Of a stretch of DNA of 64,000 nucleotides, positions 20,277 to 37,618 are shown in pieces. The DNA is from Haematococcus lacustris (Eukaryota > Chlorophyta > Chlorophyceae > Chlamydomonadales > Haematococcaceae). The translations under genes were made by a program, and so were the position numbers. The DNA lies in NCBI GenBank assembly GCA_030144725.1, contig JASKMD010000009.1, positions 5,359,643 through 5,423,642 on the forward strand, given 5' to 3'. The notes beneath the pieces were generated by a model. That model had not been told where the DNA came from and did no database searches. It worked only from the letters and a program-made list of their open reading frames with translations. The number at the start of each line of letters is the position of its first letter. Within the stretch, counting starts at the first letter, position 1.

Positions 20277-23200
20277 AAGGAGGCAAGGTGGGGGAAGGCT
20301 CTGTAGCAGGAGCCTTGGCAGTGCCAGGCGGCAAGCCCAGCGAGTCAGAGCAGCAGAAGGCGAAGGAGATGGCGGCCGCCATCAAAGCAGAAGCAGCAGC
20401 TCAGGGACGAGGGGCAACCAGCATTGCAGTGCCAGCGGCAGTGACGCCTTCAGCAGCCAAGCTCCCACCACCCGCTGCCTCCTCCTCCTCCTCCTCCTCC
20501 TCCTCCTCCTCCTCCTCCTCAACCTCCCTTCCCTCTTCTTCCACCTCATCTCCCACCTCACACTCTTCCCCACCGCCCTCAGCAGCCGCAGCAGCAGCGC
20601 CGCTCACCCACCACGCAGACAGCCCGCCCTCATCATCAAAGAAGGGTGATGGCGCAGCTTCTGGGGATGGCAAAGTAGAGAAGGCTGTGAAGGGTGACGT
20701 TGTTGCAGAGGAAAAGGCTGGGAATGGAAAGCCAGCTGCTGCGCTGGAGGGTAGGGCAGCAGGTGGTAAGGTGGGGAGCCAGACCGTGGTGGAGTCAGCC
20801 AAGACCAAGGCTGATGTCGATGTTAAGGCAGGCTCTGTTGCTGGGGAGAAGGCTGGGGACAGCAAGCCAAGCAGGAAGGTGGAGGGCAAACCAAGCAGTA
20901 AGGTGGAGGGCAAGGCTGACAGTGTGCCAAAGGGCAAGGCTGAGGGTGAGGAGGGCAAGGGCGGAGGCAAGGCAAGGAAGGGAGAGGATGAAGTCAAGAG
21001 TAAAGCCGAGGGCAAGGCTGAGCAGAAGGAGGGCAAGGAAGAGCACAAGGTTGAGGGCAAGGATGAGAAGAAGGGGGGAAATGAGGTACAGCTCAAGGCA
21101 GAGGGCAAGGCGGACGGCAAGGCAGAGGGCAAGGCAGAGGGCAAGGCGGAGGGCAAGGCAGAGGGCAAGGCAGAGGGCAAGGCAGAGGGCAAGGCAGAGG
21201 GCAAGGCGGACGGCAAGGCGGACGGCAAGGCAGACGGCAAAGTGGAGGGCAAGGCAGAGGGCAAGGCAGACAAGAAGGGGGCGGACAAGGCAGAGGGCAA
21301 GGTAGAGGGTAAGGTAGAGGGCAAGGCGGAGGGCAAGGCGGAGAAGAAGGGTTCAGATACTGCTGAAGGCAAGGCAGAGGTTGTCACAGACATGAAGGCG
21401 CCCAACCCTCACAAGGCTGCTGAGCAGCGCGTTGTGGAGCTGGTCAAGGCAGCGGACAGCAAGGTGCAGCAGGCAGTGGCTGGTGGCGACAAGTCGGAGC
21501 AGCCTGAGCACCAGCCACCCAAGGTACCAGCTGAGGCAAAGTCAGGGGGAGCCAGTGCAGGTGCAGGTGGAGGGGCGGTCGAGACCAAGCCTGCACCTTC
21601 CAGCAAGGCCGCCTGGGGGGCGCTGCGGGGAGAAGAGCCTGGCAGCTCGCCTTCAGCACCTGTGAGCAAGCCTGCTACGCCTCTGCCTGCCCCTGCTAAA
21701 GAGGCCAGCAGCAGCAGCAGCAGCAGCAGCCACAGCAAGAAGGCAAGCAGCAATGGTGTGGCTCCCAGCATCGGCCCCCCGCCAGCCGCTGCCATTGCTG
21801 CCGTCACCGCTGCATTGACTGGAGCCGGGGCTCGCAAAGCCGCCGCTGCTGGCAACGGCAACGAGGTCAGCCACAGCAGCAGTGGGGAAGAGAACGGCAG
21901 CAGCCACCACCACGAGCGCCACAGCACAGGGGAGAGCGGGGCAGGCAAGCTGGCAGGCAGTGCTGGTGGGGGCAGTGCGGATAAGCCCAGCACACCAGCC
22001 ACCACTCACCCCACTGCAGCTGGAGCGGTGGCCAAGCAGGCTGCTGGCTCCTCGCCAGTTGCCAAGGCTGACGCCCACGACCACCCAGGAGGGCTCAAGC
22101 CCCTGGCTGCCGCCACCTCCGCCAGCAACGGCCACAGCCCCACCCCTTCCTCTCACCCCAGCGCTGGGCACGGTGAAGGCGGCAGCTCTGCCACCAAACC
22201 CCCTCCAGGTACAGGCAGCAGTGCAGGGGGCGGTCAGGGGCCACAAGGCTCTGGCTCAGGATCTGGTTCGGGGCCAATCTCCAAGGGGGCTGCAGCCTCG
22301 CCTGCCCCAGGCTCACATGACCCTGATCACTCCTCCTCCTCTCCCTCTCCCTCTTCTTCCACACCCTCTCACCCTGCTGCCTCGGCTGGTTCAGGGCCGC
22401 CAGTAGCAAAGGGGTCCGCTGAACGAGCAGCAGCCTCCCGCAGCAGCAGCAAGCCTGCGGCAGGCTCTGACACAGACAGCTCAGCTGCTGCCCCTGCCAC
22501 TCGGGGCTCTGCCAAGGGCTACTCGGTTGCTGATAGTGGCAGCGGGTCAGGGGTGGCGGCTGGAACTTCCTCGTCACCTTCATTGCCCGCGGAGCCAGGC
22601 AGCAGCACAGGGGCAACACCCACTCGGCAACGCAAGACGCGAGGCTCCCCCTCCGGCAAGGCGCCCTCCCCTTCTGCAGCCCCCCCACAGGCTGTGCTGG
22701 CTGCCCTCAAGGTGAGAGTGGGCCGGAGGGAAGGCTGAAGGGGATGGCAGGCACAGCTGCACGGGATTCAGCAGTGGAGCCGCAGAGGGGCTGGCAAGTA
22801 CTACCATTCTCCTGACCTCCCCTCCCCTCTATGTGCGGATAAGTCTGACTACCAGCCGTACTGCTAGGCTACCTAGTAGTGCTCGGTACCTAGTACAGCT
22901 AGGTGCCACTTAATAGCCAGGCTATGTCGTGAGGTCACCGACGCATGGGGCACTGATCCCCCACTCCCCTCACCCTGCTGCAATGATTGAAGCTGGTGCG
23001 ACCCTGCTCTTAGCGCTGCCGCAGCCGCCACTGGTGCCGCGCTCACTGGTCCTGTTGCTTCTGCCGCTGCTGTTGCCGTGACTGACGAGCAGGCCAGGCC
23101 CACCCCCACCCCCTCCCGCTCCCGCTCCCCCTCCCCCGCCCCGGTGGGACCCCCCAAGTCTGCTGCCTCGCTGCTGGTGCGGCCCACAAGCCGGGACATC

Positions 23201-26200
23201 AGCCAGACACTGGGCTCAGCGCTGACCGCCTCGCAGCGCTCCAGTGCCACTGCAGATCGGGACAACCCCGTCATGAGAGAGGTGAGGGCTGGGCTGGCCT
23301 GGCCTGGGCCAGAGGGGCAGGGCAGGGAGGCACCGCATGGGGTGGGCCACGGCTAGTCAGGGTGGCGTGGTAGGAATTGGTGACAGATGCATGACATGAG
23401 TGGGTTTGTGAAGACTGCGCATGTTGATGCAACAGTCCTAGTGGCAGTGTAAGCGTGCCTGGTAATGCCTGGTTGGGGTGACAAACCTTGCAGCCAGCCA
23501 GCCAGCCCACCTGCCTGTCGTGCTGAGACCTGCTGGGGGGTGCCTGGCTGGCGTTTGGGTGCTGCGGGCACGAGGTGCTGCGGGCTGTGCTGCAGGTGCG
23601 TGCCAGCAGCCCTTCGCTGAGGCGGGTGCCCAGCGTCAGCCCTCCACGGGGCACTAGCCCAGGGCAGCCAGGAGTACAGGTGCGCCCCTCCCTGTGCCCA
23701 CCCACTTCCGCCTCTGCAACGTAGCAGCAGCACTTGTGCAGGTCAGCCAGCTGGTGTCACCTGATCCACTGGTGAGGTGAGGTGAGGTGAGGTGAGGTGC
23801 AGGTCAGCCAGCTGGTGTCACCTGATCCACACCCGCCTGCTGAGACCAAACCCTATCAACCTCACCCACCGCGACGTCCTGCCATGTCCCTGATGGGCTG
23901 CCCACCCCCTGCTGGCTGTTGATGCCTGGCCAGGAGTTCTATGAGCCCGGTGTGGTGCAAGAGGAGGACACCACAGAGCAGGGAGCTGGCACTGCAGCCA
24001 AGGTAGAAGGCGCTGAAGGCCCTGACATTCCCCTCTGGCCTTGCCGCTGAAAACCCCCTCTGCATCCACCACCCTGCCTGCTCGGCTACCCTCACTTTGC
24101 CACTTCCCTCTTGCTCCTCACTCCTCTTGTGCCATGGCCCTGTGCCATGGACCACCGCCCTGCCCCTGCCCCTGCCCGTGCCGTGCTGGCCACTTCTACA
24201 CTCTGGTTGGCTGCCTGTGACCTAAACTCAGCTCCTGCTGCTGGTGCCCTGCTCAACACATTGGTACCCTGTGCCCCGCAGGTGGCTGCAGCAAGCCTGC
24301 TGGGTGTGGCGCTGGCTGCCCTGGCCTACACCCAAGGCTGGTTGTCTGGTGGGCTGCAGCCAACCCCAGCCCTGCCACCACTGGTGCGTGTAGGGACTAC
24401 TGCCCCAATGCCTCCCTCACTCACACTTAGGTCCCATGCAGGTGGCCCCTCCTCCCCTCCTCCCCTCCTCCCCTCCTCCCCTCCTCCCCTCCTCCCCTCC
24501 TCCCCTCCTCCCCTCCTCCCCTCCTCCCCTCCTCCCCTCCTCCCCTCCTCCCCTCCTCCCCTCCTCCCCTCCTCCCCCTCCTCCCCCTCCTCCCCCCTCC
24601 CCCTGCTCCTTTCTTCTTGCCAGGGTGCTGTCAAGCAGCAATATTGCTGGCGTTTGGCTGCCTTAAGCATCGCATGGGACAAAACACTCCTGACGTGTCA
24701 ACCTGATGTGTACCTGTGAAGCTAGCGTGACTGTGCTAAACTCTGCCAGCAGGATAAGCTGTTGCCAAGTGGAACCAGCACATCAACCACCTCGCTGACT
24801 AACGCCCCTGTTCGCGCCCCCCCAATCGGTGGGTCCTGTCGTGACGATCCTCTGATGCCAACACAGCCTGACACTCAATGCCAGCTATCAAAGGGGTGCC
24901 AAGTGCTTCATTTCAGACCAGGCATGGGAGCCACAGCATGGTAGCAGCTAGGGCCCGTGTGGAAGATCCTCACCCTGGATGGCAGTAACCCCTCATCAAT
25001 CACGTCATGCATCTTCTGTTCCTGTGCTGCCATAAACGAGCTCACCTCCTGCTCCTCCCTGCCTCCTCCCCCTTCATCATGTATGCGAGCTCTAAAGACC
25101 AGAAGGGACTCATGAACTAGACGCAGGGCTGGCTAGCCCCTGCTTTCACCCTAGTAGGCATGCTACCAGAAGATGCAAGGCAGGGCACCCGCCTCCTCAG
25201 ACGCCAAGGGGTGTGATGTTGGTGGCCACTACTCACCTTCTTATTCCTTGCCTCTTTGCATGCCGTTCTGACATGCAGCCAGCAGCAAGGCCTGCTGCCT
25301 TTACATCCTGTGTGCTGTCTGTGGCATCCTAATGTAGGGGCGGCGGGATCAGGGTCTACCTTACCCCAAACTGAGGGTGGCAAGCAGGAGGCTGCAGCAG
25401 GGAAGACATCTGTGGAAGATGCGGGTGGTAAAGTGAAGCCAAAGGCAGCGGCTGAAGCACAGGGGCCAGCAGGCAAGGTGGAAGAGGCAACTGCACAAAA
25501 AGCAGCCGCTGAGAAAGCAGCAGCAGCAAAGGCTGCAGTGGCAAAGGCGGCTGCAGAGACAGTTGTGGCCGAGGAGGCAGCAGAAGAGAAAGCAGCAGCA
25601 GCTGAAGCAGCAGCAGAGAAGGCAGCAAAAGCGAAAGAAGCAGAGGCGAAAGCTGCAGCAGAGAAGAAGGCAGCAGAAAAGGCAGCAGAGAAGGCAGTAG
25701 CAGAAAAGGCAGCAGCTGAAAAGGAAGCAGCAGAGAAGAAGGCAGCAGAGAAGGCAGCTGCTGAGAAAGAAGCAGCAGAGAAGAAGGCAGCTGAGAAAGC
25801 AGTAGCGGAGAAAGCAGCAGCGGCGAAGGCAGCAGCGGAGAAGGCAGCAGAGGAGAAGGCAGCAGCGGAGAAAGCGGCAGCGGCCAGGGCCGAGAAAGCG
25901 GCACTAGAGAAGGCGGCAAAAGAGGCCGAGCAGCTCCGACTGCAGTTGGAAGCGAAGGCCGCAGCCGAGCGCGCGGCAGCAGTCCAGGAGGCAGCGGAGC
26001 GGGCAGCGGCAGCTACCGAGGCCCGGGTGCGTGCGGAGGTGGAGGCACAAGCAGCGGCAGCGCGGGCGGCAGCGGAGAAGGCGGCCGCTGATAAGGCCGC
26101 AGGTGCGCCCAACTGCTCTCGTGCCAGTTCTCGTCACAATGGGCCCGGCACAATTGTTGTCGATGCTGTACTCCGCAGCTTATCTTGACCGTGTCCTGCC

Positions 26201-28151
26201 TTGCGCCCTCTGTCCAGTGTGTGGCATCCTGGCATTAGCACATTCTGCAGAGAGTCCCCATCCCCTACTCTCCCACCATTGGATCTCACGCCTGCGTCGT
26301 GTTCGCGTACTGTGCAGCGGAGGCTCGCGCACAAGCAAACAAAGCCGCTGAGGAGGCTGCGCGCAAACTGAAGGCGGAGTTGGAGGCGCGTTTTGAGGCG
26401 GAACGCGCAGCAGCAGAGCGTGCTGCTGCAGAGCGTGCCGCGCTGGACGCTGCTGCTGCAGTCCGCAAAGAGCTCGAGGCCAAGGTTGCAGCTGAGAAGG
26501 AGGCCGGGCTGCAGCTCCGTGCACAGTTTGAAGCCAAGGCTGCCGCGGAGAAGGCCGCGGCGGACAAGGCACGTGCTGAATTGGAAGCGCGTCTACAGTC
26601 GGAGCGTGCAGCGTTTGAAAAACTTGCGGAGGAGCGACTAGAAGCCGAAAGGACGGCGGCAGAAGAGGCGCGCAAGGAGCTCGAGACCAGGCTACGGACT
26701 GAGCTCGAGGCGAAGATTCGAACAGAGCTAGAGCAGCAGCAGAAGGCAGCAGCGCAAGGCAAGTGCAGGGTGGTGAAAACCCTGTATGCCCTTGCTGCTG
26801 GGGTCACAACCACTGGGCTACCAAACACTTGCTGAACAGTAGAAATTGTTTCAAAACACACACGGCAACTCACGTCCTGGCTGCTGGCTCTGTCTGGGTG
26901 CAGCTGCGGCAAAGGCGGCTGCAGACAAGATTGCTGCGGAGAAGGCTGCGGCGGAGAAAGCTGCTGCTGAGGGTAAGGGCACTGGTGCCCATTGGTAAAG
27001 GCCAATGATGTTAAGGTGACATGGGCGTGCAGTGGCTCACGTTCCAAGCAGACGTCATGCTGGCCTTAACCTTTTTTCTTTATAATGAGTCACCATGACC
27101 TGACATGACAGGGTGTGACTCGTGTGGGACCCTTGTGTGTGGCAGCATGTGTAGCCCTGTAAATCTGCTGTACTGGGTGCAGCCAAGGCCATCCAGGAGG
27201 CCAAAGCCCAGGCAGAGCAGCGAGCAGTGGCGCAGCGGGCTGCTGCTGAGCTGGCCACTGCTGAGGCCAAGGCAGCAGAGCAGAAGGCAGAGGAGGAGAG
27301 GGCGGCTGCTGAGAAGGCGCGGGCACGGGCCGAGGCAGCGGCCAGGGCAGCGGAGGAAGCCCGCAGCAAGGTGAGCCATTGCTGCGAGCGTGTGTGGGCC
27401 AGTATTGGGGGTGCTGGGTAAGGCACAGCTGGGAAGCTGCTTCTAGGGCCAGGGTGTGGGCTGCAGCAGGGGCAAGATGCTGGGGCAGGTACCCCGTGCC
27501 TTGCCTGCTGCATGGCTTACGCAGTGGGCGCAGCAAATCACGAGTATGATGGACAGGGGAAGTTGTTGCTGCTGCCCTCAGCTCCCTGGTCCCTCTTGTT
27601 GCAGCACTTGCTCTGCTGCCTAGTGGCCCGCAGCTGGGCTCCTGCTGTAGCACCTGCCGCTGCTGCGCTGCTGGGCAGGCCTGATGAGGTGGTGGTGTGG
27701 TGTGGTGTGGTGTGCCGCAGGTGGTAGCTGCGCTGCGGGCTGAGGAGGAGGCGAGGGAGCACACGCAGGCCCTCAGGGCAGAAGCACGAGCCGCTGAGGA
27801 GCGCGCGGCAAAGGTGAGTGTGGTGGCTCTTGAGCTGCTGGCTAGGCAGGGGCTGGGTGTGCAGGGGCAGGGTGTGCAGGGGCAGGGAGGGGTGGGAGGA
27901 GGGGCAGGGGTTGAGGTAGGGTGTGCAGGGGCAGGGTGGGGTAGGAGGAGGGGTAGGAGGAGGGGCAGGGGGTGAGGTAGGGTGTGCAGGGGCTGGGCAA
28001 GGGCATCCCTCTTGCTGTGCTGATGAGGCTGCGGCCGTGTGGGCTGGTCACCCTGCAGGCTACTGCCACAGCCGCTGCAGCTTTGTCAGAGTATGGCTCT
28101 CTGGACGAGGGTGGGAGGCAGGCAGGCAGCATGGAGCAGCGCACAGCCTAG
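17596..28151 (+). CDS. Plastid-targeted CBM20 starch-binding, low-complexity, coiled-coil protein (SAGA-like)
   Basis: Probable starch-sheath or pyrenoid scaffold; function inferred. Seventeen exons join in phase to about 1840 residues: 17596-17650, 17727-17812, 17897-17962, 18133-18255, 18422-18490, 18993-19093, 19747-22711, 23093-23281, 23596-23679, 23934-24002, 24282-24348, 25338-26102, 26318-26758, 26904-26972, 27183-27370, 27721-27813, 28059-28151. The start MRNTRHLPLSGARASISSG is Arg/Ser-rich like a transit peptide. A CBM20 follows (VHVTMHQKLEYGQVLKLVGS, MGQWQVEKA, WQEGDIWVATM, HWEAGFNRQLE). A 988-codon exon is Ser/Ala/Lys-rich with (E/D)GKA repeats. Exon 11 encodes one hydrophobic helix (VAAASLLGVALAALAY); exons 12-17 an Ala/Glu/Lys coiled coil. 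CBM20 plus coiled coil is the plan of Chlamydomonas SAGA1/SAGA2. One WKQAL word (about 20167) resembles the core of the Rubisco-binding motif but lacks its acidic flank. The intron after exon 13 has a GC donor. Exons 7-8 and 11-12 joins are the least certain. Confidence 0.8.
20479..20520 (+). repeat. TCC trinucleotide run coding poly-Ser
   Basis: Fourteen consecutive TCC codons in the large exon of the CBM20 gene. Shorter AGC runs (20248-20272, 21706-21730) also code poly-Ser, so the same residue is expanded with two codon families. Confidence 0.9.
21088..21345 (+). repeat. 12-bp coding repeat, (E/D)GKA tetrapeptides
   Basis: About 20 tandem copies of GGCAAGGCAGAG-like units in frame code (E/D)GKA repeats inside the CBM20 protein. 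The repeat is hydrophilic and highly charged, with no predicted fold. Unit number is probably variable between strains. Confidence 0.9.
24437..24605 (+). repeat. (CTCCTCCC)-type pyrimidine array in an intron
   Basis: Pure pyrimidine tract of CTCCTCCCC units ending in CCCCTCCTCCCC variants, located in the intron between the hydrophobic-helix exon and the first coiled-coil exon of the CBM20 gene. A TTCTTCTTGCCAG acceptor-like site follows at about 24620-24629; using it would lead to a stop at 24717-24719 and a shorter protein, so an alternative 3' end is possible. Confidence 0.85.
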
Positions 28152-28811
28152 CAGGCAGACATGGCAGGTGTGAGGCTGGCGCTCGTGATTGTCCACCCAG
28201 TCCAGTTGATCTGCTGCAGCACCAGTAGCACACACAGTAACACACAAGGTAGGCAGGGAGGCAGGCAAGCTGGCATACATGGCATGCTATTTTTGATTCG
28301 CAAGCCGTTTGACAGATGACTCCAGTGAGGTTGTGAGCATGATCAGGCCCAAGACAAAGCTCTGGCCATGGCCCGGGGGTTCATGGCCATATCTGTGATG
28401 GACAATTTTGGCAGTAGGGAGAGAGTGTGAGAGGGGCGGAGGTGATGGTCGGACGGATTGATGTTGGATCCCAGGCATAGCAGGCATGACGGGGCATGGG
28501 CGGCAGGAGCAGCGGGTGAGGGGCGACTGGGGTTGGGCTAAGCTACGGCTCGAGAGGAATGCTTTGGTAGTGGGCTGCGATTAGGCCCAAGGGTCACATG
28601 AGGGTTTGCATGGCAGGTTGTCGGCTGCTCGAATGGTACCTGACGGCACAAGATTTCACGGAGTAGTTACAGTGTTTTGAAAAGTACGGGATTTGCATTT
28701 TAAACAGAGAGAATGACTTGCACTCTCGGAATGGGGAAGTAGACGGAAAACCGGATTGCTAGCAACCAGACCGAAGCAGTTGCGATAAATGACGGCATGT
28801 CACATGTCAAA
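28152..28811. other. Intergenic region between convergent genes
   Basis: Lies between the 3' ends of the CBM20 gene (+) and the methyltransferase gene (-). I see no coding exon, RNA gene or transposon end in it. Both 3' untranslated regions must lie here. Confidence 0.5.
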
Positions 28812-31163
28812 TCACATTTCACAGGGCGTTAGTTCATGGCAGCCCACCGATATGGTGAGATTGCTAAGTAAGGCGGCCTGAGCGTCTTGTTTCCTTGCCA
28901 TGCGGCGCAGCCTCTTCGCCGCAAGCCTTTCGGCTTTCCCGCCGTCTGAAACCAAATCCACCGGGTCCAGATGGTTGACCGCGTGCTGCGCTTCTTTTTG
29001 GTACGATAGGCAGCACCTAAATCGCTCGCATCGATCTCGCACGCTCATGAGTAAAGCGGCGAGCTCAGCCGTCGATGCACTTCCGGAACGCTGGGTGCCG
29101 TCGTCCGAGGATGTTTCATCACCACTGCCGCTCAGCATAGCTGCACTTGGCGGAGTGTCGTGTGCATCTGTACCCGGTGCTGCCCCTTCCTGCTGCTTGG
29201 CAGTCTCATATGTAGTCATGTACCTGGCATGGATCCCACAGCATGTGCAACATACACGACACACAATATCATGCGCATGGGCCAAGGCGCTTGGGCAGTG
29301 ATGATAGCCAGCTGAGAGTTCAGAGCAGGGTAGGCCTGCGCTCTGCAGCTTACCGGTACAACGCCCTGTTCTTGATGATGATGGTGGCAGAGGGCGGCAG
29401 CACTGCCAGCCAGCGTCCCAGCAAAGGCAGCAGGCTAGACAGGGGAGCCTGCACCCAGGCAGCCAGGTGTGCAGGCAGCAAGGAGCTGGCAGTGCATGAG
29501 GCGACTAGATGTGTAATCAGACCAAACCACCTCAGCCCCACCCTCCCCTTTCCCTCCATCTCCACCTCCTCCTGCTGCTCCTCTTGCCCCTGGCCCACAC
29601 TGTCTCTAACCCTCCTTCCCTATGCCCTGGCCCTGTGCTCCCTCCCACCTGGCCTGAGATGTCGATGAACACCTTGGTGAAGGGGCTGGCTGCACCCCCA
29701 GCCTGCTGCTGCCCTTGTTCCTGAGCCTGCTGCCCCTGCCAGGCATAGCCCAGCGCATTGGCCGCATGCACATCGTTGCCGTCCATGCGCTCAAATTGCA
29801 CATGTGGGTGACTGCACGGAGCAGGGCAGATGCTAGTGTGTCTCAACACACCTCATGGGGATCTAGGCGGCAGGCAGGGCTGGGAAGAGCATGCGCAGAC
29901 ATGAACGGCAGAGACCTCAGGCCCAGCGTGAGCCAGCGGTCAAGCTGGCCCCTTCCCCAGCAGAGCATGTGGGTGGGAGCACGGCTGCTGTTTGCACTGG
30001 AGGGATGGGAGCAGCCAGGCCTGCAGGTATGCTGTAGGTATGCCTGCAGATATGCTGTGTGGGTGAGGTGAGGCGAGGCGAGGCGAGGCGAGGCGAGGCG
30101 AGGCGAGGTGAGGTGAGGTGAGGTGAGGTGAGGTGAGGTGAGGTGAGGTGAGGTGAGGTGAGGTGAGGTGAGGTGAGGTGAGGTGAGGTGAGGTGAGGTG
30201 AGGTGAGGTGAGGTGAGGTGAGGTGAGGTGAGGTGAGGTGAGGTGAGGTGAGGTGAGGTGAGGTGAGGTGAGGTGAGGTGAGGGATCCCCCTGCAAGGGG
30301 CCTCACCGTGCACGGGCTACATCCACCACATGCTGTGAGGTATCCACCCCCAGCACCCAGCGGCAGCGCTTGGCCAGCATCCGTGTGGTGATGCCCGCAT
30401 GGCACCCGATCTCCAGGCACACATCGCCGGCTTCCGCATTGTGGACCGCTGCCTGCCGGTAGTCGTCTGTCAGGAAGGCAACCACCACCTGCTTCCGTGC
30501 CTGCACCCACACACCTGACAAGGTTGGGGCCACGGACTCCACCACACTGCCACATGAGTGCCACCCTGGCATTTTGGCGGCTGAACCCTGCTCCGGCCAT
30601 GTCCTTGGCGCTCAATTGCCATGACCTCGGCCCTCAGTCCCACCCATGAATCCCCCCTCACTAGCCCCAGTGCTGTCCCTGGACCACTCCCTCTAATCAA
30701 AGCCTAAATTCGGATACTCACTGGCAGCAGCCGCCTAAGACGTGCCGGCGTGACCCAGAAGCAGCTGTCGTCCTCCATGTACCTCACCCTGCCACCATTA
30801 CACTGTAACGCATGCTAACAGGATTATGGGCTTCATGGCAGCTGCTTGGCAGACAACTGTCTTGTAAATAAGAGCAGACCTGTGGTTTAACAGGATGCCG
30901 TTGACCAGGTGCCAAGGACCCTAATGCAGCTGGAGCATTGAGCTTACGTCTCACTTGTAGCGGAGGTCCTCGCCCATGAGCATAGGCCCGTCTACTATGG
31001 TGGCTCGTCCGTGGCCGCGGACATCCACCGCGTCACCTGTATTCCACCCTGCTTCGGCACTGGAAGGCTGGCCGCCGCTGTCCCTGTGCATTTGGCTTTG
31101 GGGTGGGCGCAACTGTTGTGCGGTGAGACGGTTGCAGTACACCTTGATGCGCAAAGAACGCAT
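28812..31163 (-). CDS. SAM-dependent methyltransferase, uncharacterised
   Basis: Six exons in phase (31163-30955, 30782-30722, 30500-30307, 29811-29649, 29448-29354, 29223-28812) give 377 residues. The central exon has the class I methyltransferase motif I, DVCLEIGCHAGITTRMLAKR, then VLGVDTS, the loop and acidic residue that bind SAM. The next exon has VQFERMDGNDV and KVFIDISGQ, matching the following strands, and exon 5 ATIIIKNRALYR. A basic N-terminal region (MRSLRIKVYCNRLT; GRATIVDGPMLMGEDLRYK) and a charged C-terminal tail (SDGGKAERLAAKRLRRMARK) flank the fold. Substrate unknown; the tail hints at RNA or nucleolar association but does not prove it. The ATG at 31163 is the first in the frame; an upstream TTG extends it but is unlikely. 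Intron 3 holds a 220-bp pentanucleotide array. Confidence 0.75.
30064..30283. repeat. GAGGT/GAGGC pentanucleotide array in an intron
   Basis: About 44 tandem units of AGGTG (seven of them AGGCG) on the + strand within intron 3 of the methyltransferase gene. It is CCTCA on the transcribed strand. A shorter GGTGA run with the same unit is at 23773-23800. Confidence 0.95.
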
Positions 31164-31674
31164 GGACAAAGCGTGGCAAGGCACCGCACACTCGCGCAAA
31201 AGCACTACGTTAGCCGGCAACCGGCAGCCTGCATAAGTGTGCCTTTGACATTAGTGATCAGTTGCAGTCTTATTGTGACTGCTAAAGGAACTAGTAGAGT
31301 GCACTAAAAACTGCACGAGCTCACGAGGTGATGTGCATTACGTCGGTGGTTCACTAAGGAAGCAAGGGCTTTAGCATGGTACGCATGACTACGCATAGCA
31401 CGCATGGTTGATAGCTAAGGACTGCCAGGGTAGGTTGCCTCACCCGTGACAAGCGACTCAGCCGTAATGCTAGCGCCACAGCCGTTTTGCAAGCTATGGC
31501 GAGTGATGGCAGAAGCACAGAATACACCTCCGCTGGTTGTAAGCAAGGCAGGATTGGTCGTAAGCAAGGCAGGATTGAAAAGGGTGAACCACAAGAGCAA
31601 GGGCTGCGTGATGCGAGGTACTGGAGTCTTGGTTCACCCATGCCAGAAACATGGCCTCCTCGTCCTGCTTGAGC

Positions 31675-36534
<4,860 letters not shown>

Positions 36535-37433
36535 GATTGCTAGACAGCACCAGCGAAGCGAGAAGAGGGAAGGGGGCGGAACAGGCCAACGGGAGAAAGG
36601 TTGCCCAACGGAAAACCGGTACGCCAGAGGGCGAGGCCGTAAGCGAGAGGCGGCTGAACATGGGAACTTTAGCACTGTTTACATACGCGTGCTACCTGCA
36701 TACAGCCCCCTAGCCATCTCCTGTCACCAGATGGCCACGAGGGATAAGCTGCCATAGACAGGAGGCAGGTCGGGAGGCGCTAAGCGGAACCTGTCGCAGG
36801 TGCTAGTGTGGAAGCATCTGTGTTGTTGCATTGGACCACAAGCTCAACAATAGCTGGCGCTGTCTAATTGTTCACGTTGCCAAAATTGTTTTCTTTCAGT
36901 GAAGCCCGTCACAAAACTGCACCTGCATCTCCAGGCTTCTCACCCCACCGGCATCCCACCAGCACACACACCCGCTTCAACCAGGTTTTCCTGCCTTGGC
37001 ACATCTGCTAGCGCCACGCAGCCTGTACACTGCAGGAGCTGGAGCACAAGCTTGACTGAGGAAGGGGCTGACCAGCACCACAGCTTTTCTGTGGTGACCT
37101 GTGTCATGGAGATTAGTTGTTGCACGGTCAGGGCTTGGGCTTTGTTGCCAACAGGTAAGGCTGCTGTTGAGAAGTGCACATACAGGTGAAGTTGCTGTTG
37201 GTGCTGTTGTCGCTGCTGCCCCCAGCGCCCTTCCCACACAGCCACAGCATCAAAAGCAAACTGCTGAGTGTTGCAACCTGACAGGCACTATCGTGTTGCT
37301 GGCGTCCCTACCACCACCCTGTTGCTCTCATGTCAACTCTCACAGGGGTGGCTTGCCATGGCGCTAGAGCCGTAGACGCCTTAGCTCAAAACGGTTGGCC
37401 AGGTTGCCTGCTAGCCCTGGCTTGCGAGCAGTG
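36535..37433. other. Intergenic region upstream of dapL
   Basis: Contains the dapL promoter and the HCF244 3' untranslated region, both genes being on the - strand. No exon is supportable. Two TGTAA words are not evident on the - strand close to the HCF244 stop, so its polyadenylation site is unresolved. Confidence 0.45.
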
Positions 37434-37580
37434 CTAGACATAGAAGTTGGTACGGTCGCTGGTGGCGCCCACCTCCTTCAGCTTCTTCAGGATGCGAGTG
37501 TAGTACTCCTGCAGGTGCACAGCCAGGCAGCCATGGTGTGGGGCGCAAGCACGCTGCTGTTCGCCTAGCTCAGATGACTG

Positions 37581-37618
<38 letters not shown>

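Noticed and set aside
19655..22688. Long - strand and second-frame open frames opposite the CBM20 exon, including a 334-codon Pro/Ser/Leu frame
   Set aside because: They are shadows of the (E/D)GKA and poly-Ser/Ala repeats, with no start context, splice sites or homology.
24326..24682. Gly/Glu/Arg-rich and Pro/Ser-rich frames over the CTCCTCCC array
   Set aside because: Pure translation of an intronic microsatellite in several frames.
29843..30615. Frames of up to 232 codons reading SPHLTSPHLT repeats
   Set aside because: Translation of the GAGGT array inside a methyltransferase intron; the real exon is only 30500-30307.
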